The notes under the pieces were generated by a model. That model searched no databases and was not told the DNA's origin. It saw nothing but the letters and a program-made list of their open reading frames with translations. A stretch of 31,625 nucleotides of DNA from JAGXLC01 sp964585385 (GTDB lineage Bacteria; Bacteroidota; Bacteroidia; Bacteroidales; UBA12077). Location: positions 1-31,625 of the forward strand of contig CAZPDP010000039.1 in assembly GCA_964585385.1 (NCBI GenBank), written 5' to 3'. The translations under genes and the position numbers were made by a program. Below are positions 23,803-31,557 of this stretch, piece by piece (the stretch's first letter is position 1; each line of letters starts with the position of its first letter).

Positions 23803-26800
23803 ATGAGAAACAAAACCATTACTCTTTTCTTATTGTTCCTTTTCTCTGCAGCTGCTCTTTTTGCACAGGAAAGAGCAGTAAACGAAGACGGAAATTTTAA
23901 AGGTATTATCCGTGTAAAACTTCAGAATGAAGTAGTAAAAAAACTGAACAACCTCCACCAGAAGGCAGGAGACATCAATCAGTTGTCAAGCGAACAAAGG
24001 GCTTATGTAAAAACAAACATCCAGGAACTGGATGAAAGAAACAGCCATTACCAGGCAAAAACTTACAAAAGGGTTTTTCGCCACGCAGGCAAATTTGAAG
24101 AAAGACACCGTGCATTTAATCTGCACCGTTGGTATGAAATTGAATTTTCTGCCAAAGCCTCAGTATCAGAGGTCGTTAAAGAATTTCAGAAAGCAGAAAG
24201 CGTAGAAATTGCCGAACCGGTTGCACAAATGCATTTAACCGGCATCCAGTCAAAAAAGAAAACAAATTCGGAAAAATCATTATCCAGTGCGCCTGATGAT
24301 CCTCGTTACGACGAACAGTGGCATTACAACAACACAGGCCAGACAGGCGGGACAACTGATGCAGATATTGACCTTCCGGAAGCATGGGAAGTTGAAACAG
24401 GGAACTCCAACGTAATTGTTGCCATCGAAGACCAGGGAATTGATTATGATCATCCGGATCTGGCCGGGAATATGTGGATAAATTCAGGTGAAACTCCGGG
24501 CAACGGAGTGGATGATGATAACAACGGTTATGTAGATGATTATTACGGATACAATTTCGGTGACGACCAGGGTGAAATCACTCCTGGTGATCACGGTTCA
24601 CACACTGGCGGGACAGTTGCTGCCGAGACCAACAACGGCACAGGTGTTGCCGGTGTAGCAGGTGGAACAGGCAGCGGTGACGGAGTCAGACTCATGTCTA
24701 TCGAAGTTTTTGGCTCTTCTAATCAAGGAGGGTTTGCCGAAGGTTTCACTTATGCTGCTGATATGGGTGCTCACATTTCCCAGAATAGTTGGGGTGGCGG
24801 CGGTGAAAGCCAATCTATAAATGATGCAATAGACTATTTCATAGCGAACGGTGGCAGCACAGGAAGCCCCATGGAAGGCGGTGTTGTTGTATTCGCAGCA
24901 GGTAACGATGACGTTAGTAGCGGATCCAGTACATGGCCGGCCCAGTATGAAAGTGCTATTGCTGTAGCAGCAACCAACCACGAAGACAAAAAATCTTACT
25001 ATTCCAACTATGGCACTTGGGTCGATATCTCAGCTCCGGGAGGTGAAACGAACTCATCAAGCCAGGAAGGTGTTCTGAGTACCATTGACGGAAGTTATGA
25101 CTTCTACCAGGGAACCTCAATGGCATGCCCGCATGTATCAGGTGTTGCAGCACTTATCGTTTCAAATCATGCCGGAAACATTACACCTGAAGAAGTGCGC
25201 AATAGATTACTACAATATACCGACCCGATAGATGATCTGAACCCTGATTACACAGGAGAACTGGGAAGCGGAAGACTGAATGCTTATGCTGCTATTACTG
25301 GTGAAGCGCCAGCTCCTCCTCCAGCGAGTTTCTGTACTTCAAAAGGTAACGATGCTTCCTATGAATGGATTGCTAAAGTAGAAATCGGTGATTACACAAA
25401 CAGCTCATCCGGTCAGGGTTACACCGATTTTACTTCTGAAACTATTGAACTTACTGAAGGCCAGTCTTATGATATAACCTTAACTCCAGGATTCTCTAAC
25501 TCTTCATACGATGAGTACTGGAAAATCTGGATTGACTATAACAACGATACATCTTTCACAAGCGATGAGCTGGTTTACGATGCGGGTTCATTGTCCAGCA
25601 CCGCCGTTTCAGGAACCATATCGCTTCCTTCCGGTGTTACCGGTACCAAGCGAATGAGGGTATCCATGAAATACAATGGCGAGCAAACTCCTTGTGAAAC
25701 CTTCGATTATGGTGAGGTTGAAGATTACAACGTAAACATTACTTCTGGTGGTGGATCAGATACCGAAGCGCCTACTGCTCCATCCAATCTTGCTTCTTCT
25801 AATATTACAGAAACAAGTGTAGACCTTACCTGGGATGCTTCCACAGACAATGTGGGTGTGGATCATTATATTGTTTACCAGGACGGAAGCTCAATTGGAA
25901 CTACTGCCAACACATCGTACGGTGTTACAGGCCTAACCGAATCAACAACGTATACATTTACTGTAAAAGCCGAAGATGCTGCGGGTAATGTTTCTGATGC
26001 AAGCAACGCTCTGGATGTAACCACACAGAGTTCAGCCGACACAGAACCTCCAACAGCGCCTACTAACCTTGCTTCATCCAATATTACTGAAACAAGCGTA
26101 GACCTGACATGGGATGCCTCCACGGATAACGTTGGTGTAGATCATTACACCGTTTTCCAGGATGGTAACTCAATCGGTACAACCGCAAATACTTCGTACA
26201 GTGTAACAGGACTTACAGGAGCAACCACCTACACTTTCACAGTAAAAGCGGAAGATGCTGCCGGTAATGTTTCTGATGCGAGTAATGCACTGGATGTTAC
26301 AACCAGCGACGGAAGCGTTACATATTGTTCCTCACAGGGAGAAAATTCATCCTATGAGTGGATATCCAAGGTTGAAATCGGAAGCTTCTCCAATAGCTCT
26401 GATGCAGCTGGATATACTGATTTCACAGGACAAACAGTAAATCTTACTGCTGGTGAATCAGTAAGCATCACCCTGACACCCGGCTTCAGCGGAAGCTCAT
26501 ACAGCGAATACTGGAAAATCTGGATTGACTACAACCAGGACGGTGATTTTGATGACGAAGGGGAACTGGTATTCGATCCGGGTTCCATGAGTCAGTCGGC
26601 TGTAAGCGGAACCATGAACATTGCTTCTGATGCCAGTGGTACAACCAGAATGCGTATTACCATGAAATACAATGGAGCGCCTTCACCTTGTGAAACATTC
26701 AGTTATGGTGAAGTAGAAGACTATACGGTTTCATTTGGCGAACCAACAGCGCCAACAACACCAACAGGTCTGACATCGACAAATGTAACCAGTTCAGGCT

Positions 26801-27750
26801 TTACCATGACCTGGGATGCTGTCAGCAATGCTTCATCCTACAATGCACAGGTAAGAGAGCAAGGAGCTTCAACATGGACAGACTACACGGGTATCACATC
26901 TACATCATATGATGTTACTAACCTGAATGCTGAAACGACTTACGAATTCAGAGTACAGGCTGTAAATTCCGTAGGTTCAAGCAGCTATACAACAACGCAA
27001 ACGGTAACAACTAATGCTGTTAGCTTAACTTACTGCGACTCATACGGTGAAAACACCAATTACGAATGGATCGACCTTGTAGAACTGGGATCAATCAGCA
27101 ACCCAACCTCATCAGATGGAGGTTATGCTGATTACACAAACCTATCTACCGATTTGAATCCGGGTTCCAATGTAACAATATACGTTAGCGCAGGATTTGC
27201 AAGCAGCAGTTACACTGAGTACTGGCATGTGTGGATTGACTTTGACCAAAGCGGAACTTTCGACAGTGACGAGGAAATAGTAAGCGGTTCATCCAGCAGC
27301 GCTGACAAGCTCTCAGCAAGTTTTGACGTACCATCCGATGCAACCCTTGGTCAAACAAGAATGCGTGTTACCATGAAGTACAACAGTGCAGCTTCCCCTT
27401 GTGAAACATTTACTTATGGTGAAGTTGAGGACTACACTGTTAATATCACAACTACTCAGAATTACAACATCACCGAATTTGCTGATGCCAAACAGCTGAG
27501 TAACGAAAAGGGAACGAATAACATCAAGGTATATCCTAATCCAGCATTAAATAACATAAACCTGGAAATTAATGCCGGTACCAGAGAAGGTATGGTAGAT
27601 ATTTATACTGCACAGGGTAGTCTGATGAAGTCTGTTCCTATAAATGGTGATTTCAAGCACATTGATGTTTCGGAACTTCCTTCAGGTGTATACTTTATCA
27701 AAGTACCTGATGCAAGAGAACCGTTTGTAAAACAGTTTATCAAACAGTAG
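23803..27750 (+). CDS. Secreted S8 subtilisin-like protease with GEVED, fibronectin III and T9SS C-terminal domains
   Basis: A 1315-residue exported protein. Signal peptide 1-22 (ending LFAQ), then a pro-region (about 23-165). The S8 catalytic domain (about 170-500) has the full triad: D210 in EDQGID, H264 in HGSHTGGTVAA, S439 in GTSMACPHVSG, and oxyanion N368 in AAGND. Beyond it come GEVED 1 (511-645, ending PCETFDYGEVEDYNV), FN3 1 (653-745), FN3 2 (746-838), GEVED 2 (842-977), FN3 3 (979-1072) and GEVED 3 (1078-1217). The end (about 1240-1315) is a T9SS type A sorting domain: IKVYPNPALNN, VDIYTAQGSLMKSV, LPSGVYFIKV. T9SS exports such proteins and attaches or releases them at the surface. 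It probably digests extracellular protein and feeds the peptide transporters nearby; that link is inferred. Confidence 0.95.
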   Translation: MRNKTITLFLLFLFSAAALFAQERAVNEDGNFKGIIRVKLQNEVVKKLNNLHQKAGDINQLSSEQRAYVKTNIQELDERNSHYQAKTYKRVFRHAGKFEERHRAFNLHRWYEIEFSAKASVSEVVKEFQKAESVEIAEPVAQMHLTGIQSKKKTNSEKSLSSAPDDPRYDEQWHYNNTGQTGGTTDADIDLPEAWEVETGNSNVIVAIEDQGIDYDHPDLAGNMWINSGETPGNGVDDDNNGYVDDYYGYNFGDDQGEITPGDHGSHTGGTVAAETNNGTGVAGVAGGTGSGDGVRLMSIEVFGSSNQGGFAEGFTYAADMGAHISQNSWGGGGESQSINDAIDYFIANGGSTGSPMEGGVVVFAAGNDDVSSGSSTWPAQYESAIAVAATNHEDKKSYYSNYGTWVDISAPGGETNSSSQEGVLSTIDGSYDFYQGTSMACPHVSGVAALIVSNHAGNITPEEVRNRLLQYTDPIDDLNPDYTGELGSGRLNAYAAITGEAPAPPPASFCTSKGNDASYEWIAKVEIGDYTNSSSGQGYTDFTSETIELTEGQSYDITLTPGFSNSSYDEYWKIWIDYNNDTSFTSDELVYDAGSLSSTAVSGTISLPSGVTGTKRMRVSMKYNGEQTPCETFDYGEVEDYNVNITSGGGSDTEAPTAPSNLASSNITETSVDLTWDASTDNVGVDHYIVYQDGSSIGTTANTSYGVTGLTESTTYTFTVKAEDAAGNVSDASNALDVTTQSSADTEPPTAPTNLASSNITETSVDLTWDASTDNVGVDHYTVFQDGNSIGTTANTSYSVTGLTGATTYTFTVKAEDAAGNVSDASNALDVTTSDGSVTYCSSQGENSSYEWISKVEIGSFSNSSDAAGYTDFTGQTVNLTAGESVSITLTPGFSGSSYSEYWKIWIDYNQDGDFDDEGELVFDPGSMSQSAVSGTMNIASDASGTTRMRITMKYNGAPSPCETFSYGEVEDYTVSFGEPTAPTTPTGLTSTNVTSSGFTMTWDAVSNASSYNAQVREQGASTWTDYTGITSTSYDVTNLNAETTYEFRVQAVNSVGSSSYTTTQTVTTNAVSLTYCDSYGENTNYEWIDLVELGSISNPTSSDGGYADYTNLSTDLNPGSNVTIYVSAGFASSSYTEYWHVWIDFDQSGTFDSDEEIVSGSSSSADKLSASFDVPSDATLGQTRMRVTMKYNSAASPCETFTYGEVEDYTVNITTTQNYNITEFADAKQLSNEKGTNNIKVYPNPALNNINLEINAGTREGMVDIYTAQGSLMKSVPINGDFKHIDVSELPSGVYFIKVPDAREPFVKQFIKQ
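25753..26316 (+). repeat. Tandem duplicate of two fibronectin III domain segments
   Basis: Within the protease gene, two segments of about 280 bases (25759-26040 and 26041-26316) encode nearly identical FN3 domains, sharing the runs SNITETSVDLTWDASTDNVG and TYTFTVKAEDAAGNVSDASN. The codons differ at many third positions. Confidence 0.85.
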
Positions 27751-27770
27751 AACAATTTCCATAAACCAAT

Positions 27771-27807
27771 AAAAAAGAGGAGTCGAAAAACGGCTCCTCT
27801 TTTTTTT
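27771..27807. terminator. Bidirectional terminator between the protease and cytidylate-kinase-like genes
   Basis: A 9-bp stem GAGGAGTCG (27777-27785) / CGGCTCCTC (27791-27799), one G-U pair, with an AAAAA loop and A/T tracts on both sides. Confidence 0.9.
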
Positions 27808-27828
27808 ATTTCAGACATTGAGAAAATC

Positions 27829-28527
27829 TTATATCAAAGATTTCATCTTCATCATCTGGATAATCAGATCTACTATTTCTTCACCAGAAAAAGATTTGAC
27901 GTTAAAAATAATATCATAATCCGTATCGTCTACTTCTTTGCCTGCCATATCATTTTGCAGTTGTTTTCTTTTTTTGTCAATTTCGAGCGTATATTCCCTG
28001 GCTTCTTTGGTGTTATAGTCAAACCGGTCTTTAACCACTTCTACTCTCCAGTTTAAAGGAGCTATAAGACGAACATGAAAAGACTGCTTAATATCTTTTG
28101 TAATGGATTCACCGCCTCGTCCAAGAATTATCGCATTTCCCTTAACACCAAAAGTATAAATGACCTTTTTTATGGTGTTCCTGATTTTTCTGTCGCTTTT
28201 ATAATACTTGCTTGACAATGCTCCAAGAACTTCATCAATGGCACTTTTCTTCTCATATTTAAATACATATTCTATCTGAGAAGGATGTAATTCAAGCTCT
28301 TTTGCTGAATGCTCCAGGATTTCTTTACTCAGCACGCTCCATTTTCCTTTGGCTTTCTCTCCCAGATTTTGCTGGTTCAGCCGTGTAGCTAACTTATCAG
28401 CAAGAAAACGACCGGAACATCCAAATTCGCGAGAAATTGTAACAACCGGGCCGGGTTCTTTATGCTCCTGGATTTGTTGTTCATTCTCCTTATGTCTTTC
28501 TTCGAGATACTTTTGCAGAATATTCAT
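27829..28527 (-). CDS. Cytidylate kinase-like family protein
   Basis: A 232-residue cytoplasmic protein. After a polar N-terminal extension (1-26) comes VVTISREFGCSGRFLADKLATRL (28-50), the phosphate-binding loop form of the cytidylate-kinase-like family (Cytidylate_kin2), followed by ILGRGGESI, a conserved segment that normally lines the nucleotide pocket, and RVEVVKDRFDYNTKEAREYTLEIDKKRKQ, which resembles the Arg-rich lid. The typical GxxGxGK(S/T) P-loop Lys is not obvious, as is common in this branch. It is not the housekeeping cytidylate kinase Cmk. The substrate is unknown. It lies on the same strand as the downstream-facing GPP34 gene, 96 bases apart, so a shared transcript is possible. 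Confidence 0.82.
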   Translation of the reverse strand: MNILQKYLEERHKENEQQIQEHKEPGPVVTISREFGCSGRFLADKLATRLNQQNLGEKAKGKWSVLSKEILEHSAKELELHPSQIEYVFKYEKKSAIDEVLGALSSKYYKSDRKIRNTIKKVIYTFGVKGNAIILGRGGESITKDIKQSFHVRLIAPLNWRVEVVKDRFDYNTKEAREYTLEIDKKRKQLQNDMAGKEVDDTDYDIIFNVKSFSGEEIVDLIIQMMKMKSLI

Positions 28528-28623
28528 AATTAAAAATTTATTTATGATTTTTCAATTTAACAAAATTTGAAATGTTATTCAATATAATGAATAGCCATCT
28601 TAATAAAATACCCCGAGCCTCAA

Positions 28624-29307
28624 TCATTCTGAGGAGCTTTCAACAGAAGCCCTTACAGCAGCTGAAGTAGAAGCTTTAATAACTACAGAGCACACTTCTT
28701 TAATGGTCAGGTGAATCAAAGGATTGTTCTCAAATTCCCTCGTTAGTTCTTTAATCCGCTTTTTCCCCTTTTTATACTCAGCCCGGGATGAGAAAAGGAC
28801 TCGAGTTAACTTTGTTGCTCCCAGCAGACTAAAAAGCATAAGACTCTTTGGATCAATCCCGGTTTTCCCTTCCACTATATTAAGTAATTTTTCTCTCAGT
28901 TCATTTTCGGGTCTTTCATCAATAGTAGGATACACACTATAGGGAAACAAGCCCAGAATTTTTTTTCTTTTTTTTGTTAATATTCCTCTTTCCATGAGGT
29001 CTCCAAGCAGTTCGTAACGAAGCTTTTTCCATTTTGAAGCCACCCGGTTTACCCAGAACCGAACTTTATGGTTTTTTCCTGCCGAATGGATGGACTCAAG
29101 AATCTCGTCGAGGTAACTGGTTCCTGTCGAAGAACTGTCGATAACATAAACCCTTTTCTCACGGATTTCAATTTTGTTCTGAATGGTGAGTTTCATCAGA
29201 GTTGCCCCGGCCAGTCCGTGGTTGATTGCTAAAGAATCGGTAAGGAATTTACCTTTTTTGTTGTCGAGCGCTAAGAGCAAAAAGCCCTCAACAATATTTA
29301 ATTCCAT
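28624..29307 (-). CDS. GPP34 (GOLPH3/Vps74-like) family protein
   Basis: A 227-residue helical protein resembling the GPP34 family, named for eukaryotic Golgi phosphoprotein 3. The N-terminus ELNIVEGFLLLALDNKKGKF (2-21) matches the family opening (x-L-x-E-x-x-LLLALDDxxG), followed by HGLAGATLMKLTIQNKIEI, GDLMERGILTKKRKK and FPYSVYPTIDERPENELREKL, then an alanine/serine-rich end. In yeast and animals the family binds phosphatidylinositol-4-phosphate and Golgi enzymes; the role of bacterial members, common in Actinobacteria and present in Bacteroidota, is unsettled. No transmembrane segment is present. It lies upstream of the cytidylate-kinase-like gene, and to the right begins a stretch of more G+C-rich DNA with dinB. 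Confidence 0.82.
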   Translation of the reverse strand: MELNIVEGFLLLALDNKKGKFLTDSLAINHGLAGATLMKLTIQNKIEIREKRVYVIDSSSTGTSYLDEILESIHSAGKNHKVRFWVNRVASKWKKLRYELLGDLMERGILTKKRKKILGLFPYSVYPTIDERPENELREKLLNIVEGKTGIDPKSLMLFSLLGATKLTRVLFSSRAEYKKGKKRIKELTREFENNPLIHLTIKEVCSVVIKASTSAAVRASVESSSE

Positions 29308-29388
29308 AAGTTACCCCTTCGTTAGTGCTGATAGGGTAAAGATATAAAATATTCCATTGAAATAAAACTGGTTTCACAAAATGGAGCC

Positions 29389-30549
29389 TCAGCCGGTCAT
29401 TCTTCGCTTCCCCCCTGCCCTGCCTATGGCATGAGCGCCATAGCGATTCCGGATTTTATCCATGGCCTGGTAAAGATTCACGGTCTGGCTGGTATCTTCA
29501 AAGAGGCTGAGTTGCTGGGTCCCCCGCACCAAATGGGTAAACTTAACTCCCAGCAGCCGCAGCAGCATCCGACGGCTGTACAATTTGCGGAAAAGCTCCT
29601 GTGCTGTTTCAATCAGGGCATGATCAAAAGCGGTATACGGAATACGTTTCTGCATGGTCTGGGTGTCATAATTGGAATACCGGATTTTCACAACCACACA
29701 GGATGTAAGCTTATTTTCTGTGCGCAGCCGGTAAGCCAGCTTTTCTACCATAGACACCAGCAAAGCGTTCAACGCCCGGACATCAATCGTATCCCGCTCA
29801 AAAGTGCGCTCCGCACTGATGGATTTGCGCTCCGAGTAAGGTTTGACAGGCGTAGAATCGACACCATTGGCTTTTTTCCAGAGGACGATGCCGTTCTTTC
29901 CCAGAACGCTCTCCATCATCTCCACAGGAACCATGCTCAGGGTATGAATGGTTTTGATGCCCATTGAGCGAAGCAGGTAGTAGGTTTTGCTGCCAATCAT
30001 GGGTATTTTCCGGATCGACAAAGGATTCATAAACGGCCGGATGAAAGAAGGCGGAACCTGCAGCTGTCCATCAGGCTTGGCCTCTCCCGTAGCTATTTTG
30101 GAAACCGTTTTGTTTACGGAGAGACCAAACGAAATGGGCAGACCGGTATGATCGTATATCGCTGATTTCAGTTCTCTGGCCCATTTCAGCGTACCAAAAA
30201 ACCGCTCCATACCAGTCAGATCAATATAATGCTCGTCAATTGAGGACTTTTCATACAACGGTGAGCGTTCATCAATAATTTCGGTGACCATGTGCGAATA
30301 CTTGCTGTACAGGTCCATATCGCCGCGGATAACGATGGCATCGCCGCAGAGCTGCCGGGCCAGGCGCATTGGCATGGCAGAATGTACTCCAAAACGCCGC
30401 GCCTCGTAACTGCAACTGGCCACTACCCCCCTGTCCGAAAGTCCTCCGATAATAACCGGTTTCCCAACCAAACGGGAATTGCGCAGGCGCTCCACCGACA
30501 CAAAAAACGAATCCAGATCCAAATGCACTATGCTTCTTTCTCTTTCCAT
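29389..30549 (-). CDS. dinB: DNA polymerase IV (DinB), Y-family
   Basis: A 386-residue error-prone translesion polymerase. Catalytic motifs are intact: HLDLDSFF (9-16) with D11 and the steric-gate Phe pair, and SSIDEHYIDLTG with D105 and E106. A helix-hairpin-helix thumb (IRKIPMIGSKTYYLLRSMGI) and the little-finger domain (about 235-335, ISAERTFERD...) follow. Near the end the beta-clamp motif QLSLF (346-350) would tether it to the replication clamp. The His after SIDE is unusual; most relatives have Ala there. The gene lies head-to-head with a self-cleaving repressor gene, as umuDC-like mutagenesis loci do, and is richer in G+C than the genes to its left, a sign of transfer. The promoter region is shared with the repressor. 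Confidence 0.95.
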   Translation of the reverse strand: MERERSIVHLDLDSFFVSVERLRNSRLVGKPVIIGGLSDRGVVASCSYEARRFGVHSAMPMRLARQLCGDAIVIRGDMDLYSKYSHMVTEIIDERSPLYEKSSIDEHYIDLTGMERFFGTLKWARELKSAIYDHTGLPISFGLSVNKTVSKIATGEAKPDGQLQVPPSFIRPFMNPLSIRKIPMIGSKTYYLLRSMGIKTIHTLSMVPVEMMESVLGKNGIVLWKKANGVDSTPVKPYSERKSISAERTFERDTIDVRALNALLVSMVEKLAYRLRTENKLTSCVVVKIRYSNYDTQTMQKRIPYTAFDHALIETAQELFRKLYSRRMLLRLLGVKFTHLVRGTQQLSLFEDTSQTVNLYQAMDKIRNRYGAHAIGRAGGKRRMTG

Positions 30550-30573
30550 ACAGCCAAAATTCTTTTCTTCTGT

Positions 30574-30604
30574 TTTGATTTTGAATAATTTTATTGTATT
30601 TTTG
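30574..30604 (+). promoter_or_regulatory. Promoter of the LexA-like repressor gene
   Basis: TTTG (30574-30577), exactly 19 bases, then TATTTTTG (30597-30604) match the Bacteroidota -33/-7 consensus and spacing. The last four bases of the -7 box lie inside the palindromic operator. Confidence 0.75.
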
Positions 30605-30635
30605 ATTAGATTATAATCAAAATTTAGACTATAAT
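30601..30635. promoter_or_regulatory. Palindromic operator overlapping the divergent dinB/repressor promoters
   Basis: A 21-bp palindrome with 8-bp arms TTTGATTA (30601-30608) / TAATCAAA (30614-30621) and a 5-base centre, beginning inside the -7 box. A direct repeat TAGATTATAAT (30607-30617) / TAGACTATAAT (30625-30635), one mismatch, has an 18-base period. Such a site at the start of transcription fits auto-repression by the HTH protein. A possible minus-strand box for dinB (TAAATTTTG, complement of 30618-30626) would be covered too. Confidence 0.65.
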
Positions 30636-30718
30636 TTAATCATTTAGACAAGAAAAACCAAATAAATTGAAATCGGTTTAGCGTATTGGAAACAAAAACA
30701 CAACAACCCATTCAACCT

Positions 30719-31513
30719 ATGCACTTTGGCAAAAACATCAAGTTGCTGCGCAAGCGAAGGAAAAAGACCCAGGACGATGTCGCCCGGTCTCTTAATATAA
30801 AGCGCTCCACCCTAAGCGGATACGAAAACGAAGTGGCCCAGCCCGGCATCCAGGCACTGATTGCTTTCTCCGAATATTTCAATGTAGCTGTGGACACCCT
30901 CATAAAGGTCGACCTCTACTCCCTGGACGAAAGCCAGCTTTCCCAACTGGAAAGAGGATATGACGTGTACCTGAAGGGGACCAGCCTGCGAATCCTCACC
31001 ACCACGGTCAACAACGAGAATGAAGAAAACATAGAACTGGTGCCCGACAAAGCCAAAGCAGGGTATCAAAGGGGGTTTGCCGACCCGGAATTCATCAAGG
31101 AACTCCCCACGTTTCAACTGCCTTTCCTTCCCAGGGAAAAAAAATTTCGAACCTTTCAGATCCAGGGCGATTCAATGCTACCTATTCCCGAAGGTTCTTA
31201 CATCACCGGGGAATTCATCCAGAACTGGCTGGAAATAAAAGACGGCGAGGCCTGCATCATCCTGACGCTGAACGAAGGAATCGTCTTTAAAATCCTGGAA
31301 AACAAGATAAGGGAGCAGCACATCTTACGAGTACATTCCCTGAATCCGCTTTACGAGGCCTACGAAATTGATGCAAACGAAATAAAAGAAATATGGAAGT
31401 TCCGCCATTACATCAGCAGCGAACTCCCCGAACCGGAAATTCCACAACAGCAGGTCATCCGAAAAATCCAGAACCTGCAGAAAGAGGTGGCGAATCTGAA
31501 GAAGAAGCTCTAA
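30719..31513 (+). CDS. LexA/CI-like repressor: HTH_XRE + S24 peptidase domain
   Basis: A 264-residue DNA-binding repressor. Residues 1-65 form a Cro/CI-type helix-turn-helix (FGKNIKLLRKRRKKTQDDVA, then LNIKRSTLSGYENEVAQPG). A linker leads to the S24 (LexA-like) peptidase domain, with S152 in GDSMLP and K191 in IVFKIL as the Ser/Lys dyad. Ala114-Gly115 in AKAGYQRGF lies 37-38 residues before the Ser, the spacing of the autocleavage site in phage lambda CI. A C-terminal tail (about 235-264) is a Gln/Lys/Leu coiled coil. The ORF can also open at a TTG 33 bases upstream (30686); I prefer the ATG because TTG starts are rare here. It probably represses itself and dinB until damage triggers cleavage. 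It is not canonical LexA, which has a winged-helix N-terminus. Confidence 0.92.
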   Translation: MHFGKNIKLLRKRRKKTQDDVARSLNIKRSTLSGYENEVAQPGIQALIAFSEYFNVAVDTLIKVDLYSLDESQLSQLERGYDVYLKGTSLRILTTTVNNENEENIELVPDKAKAGYQRGFADPEFIKELPTFQLPFLPREKKFRTFQIQGDSMLPIPEGSYITGEFIQNWLEIKDGEACIILTLNEGIVFKILENKIREQHILRVHSLNPLYEAYEIDANEIKEIWKFRHYISSELPEPEIPQQQVIRKIQNLQKEVANLKKKL

Positions 31514-31532
31514 CTTCAATGGCAATAGGCAA

Positions 31533-31557
31533 TTATGAGTTAGGAATTGAGAATTGA
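31533..31557. repeat. Short A+T-rich direct repeats after the repressor gene
   Basis: The segment holds two near-copies of GAATTGAG (31543-31550 and its shorter copy AATTGAG, 31551-31557), preceded by a similar word (AATTATGAG). It may be the edge of a dispersed repeat; no gene is visible in 31514-31625. Confidence 0.35.

Noticed and set aside
25319..27450. CRISPR-like or satellite repeat inside the protease gene
   Set aside because: The repeats are long, diverged and in frame; they encode GEVED and fibronectin III domains.
29431..29967. 178-residue plus-strand ORF
   Set aside because: It lies wholly antisense to dinB, whose motifs are intact; it is a composition shadow of the more G+C-rich gene.
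30686..30718. TTG start giving an 11-residue longer repressor
   Set aside because: The extra Thr/Gln/Pro-rich residues are outside the HTH fold and the ATG at 30719 directly precedes it; the choice is likely but not certain.
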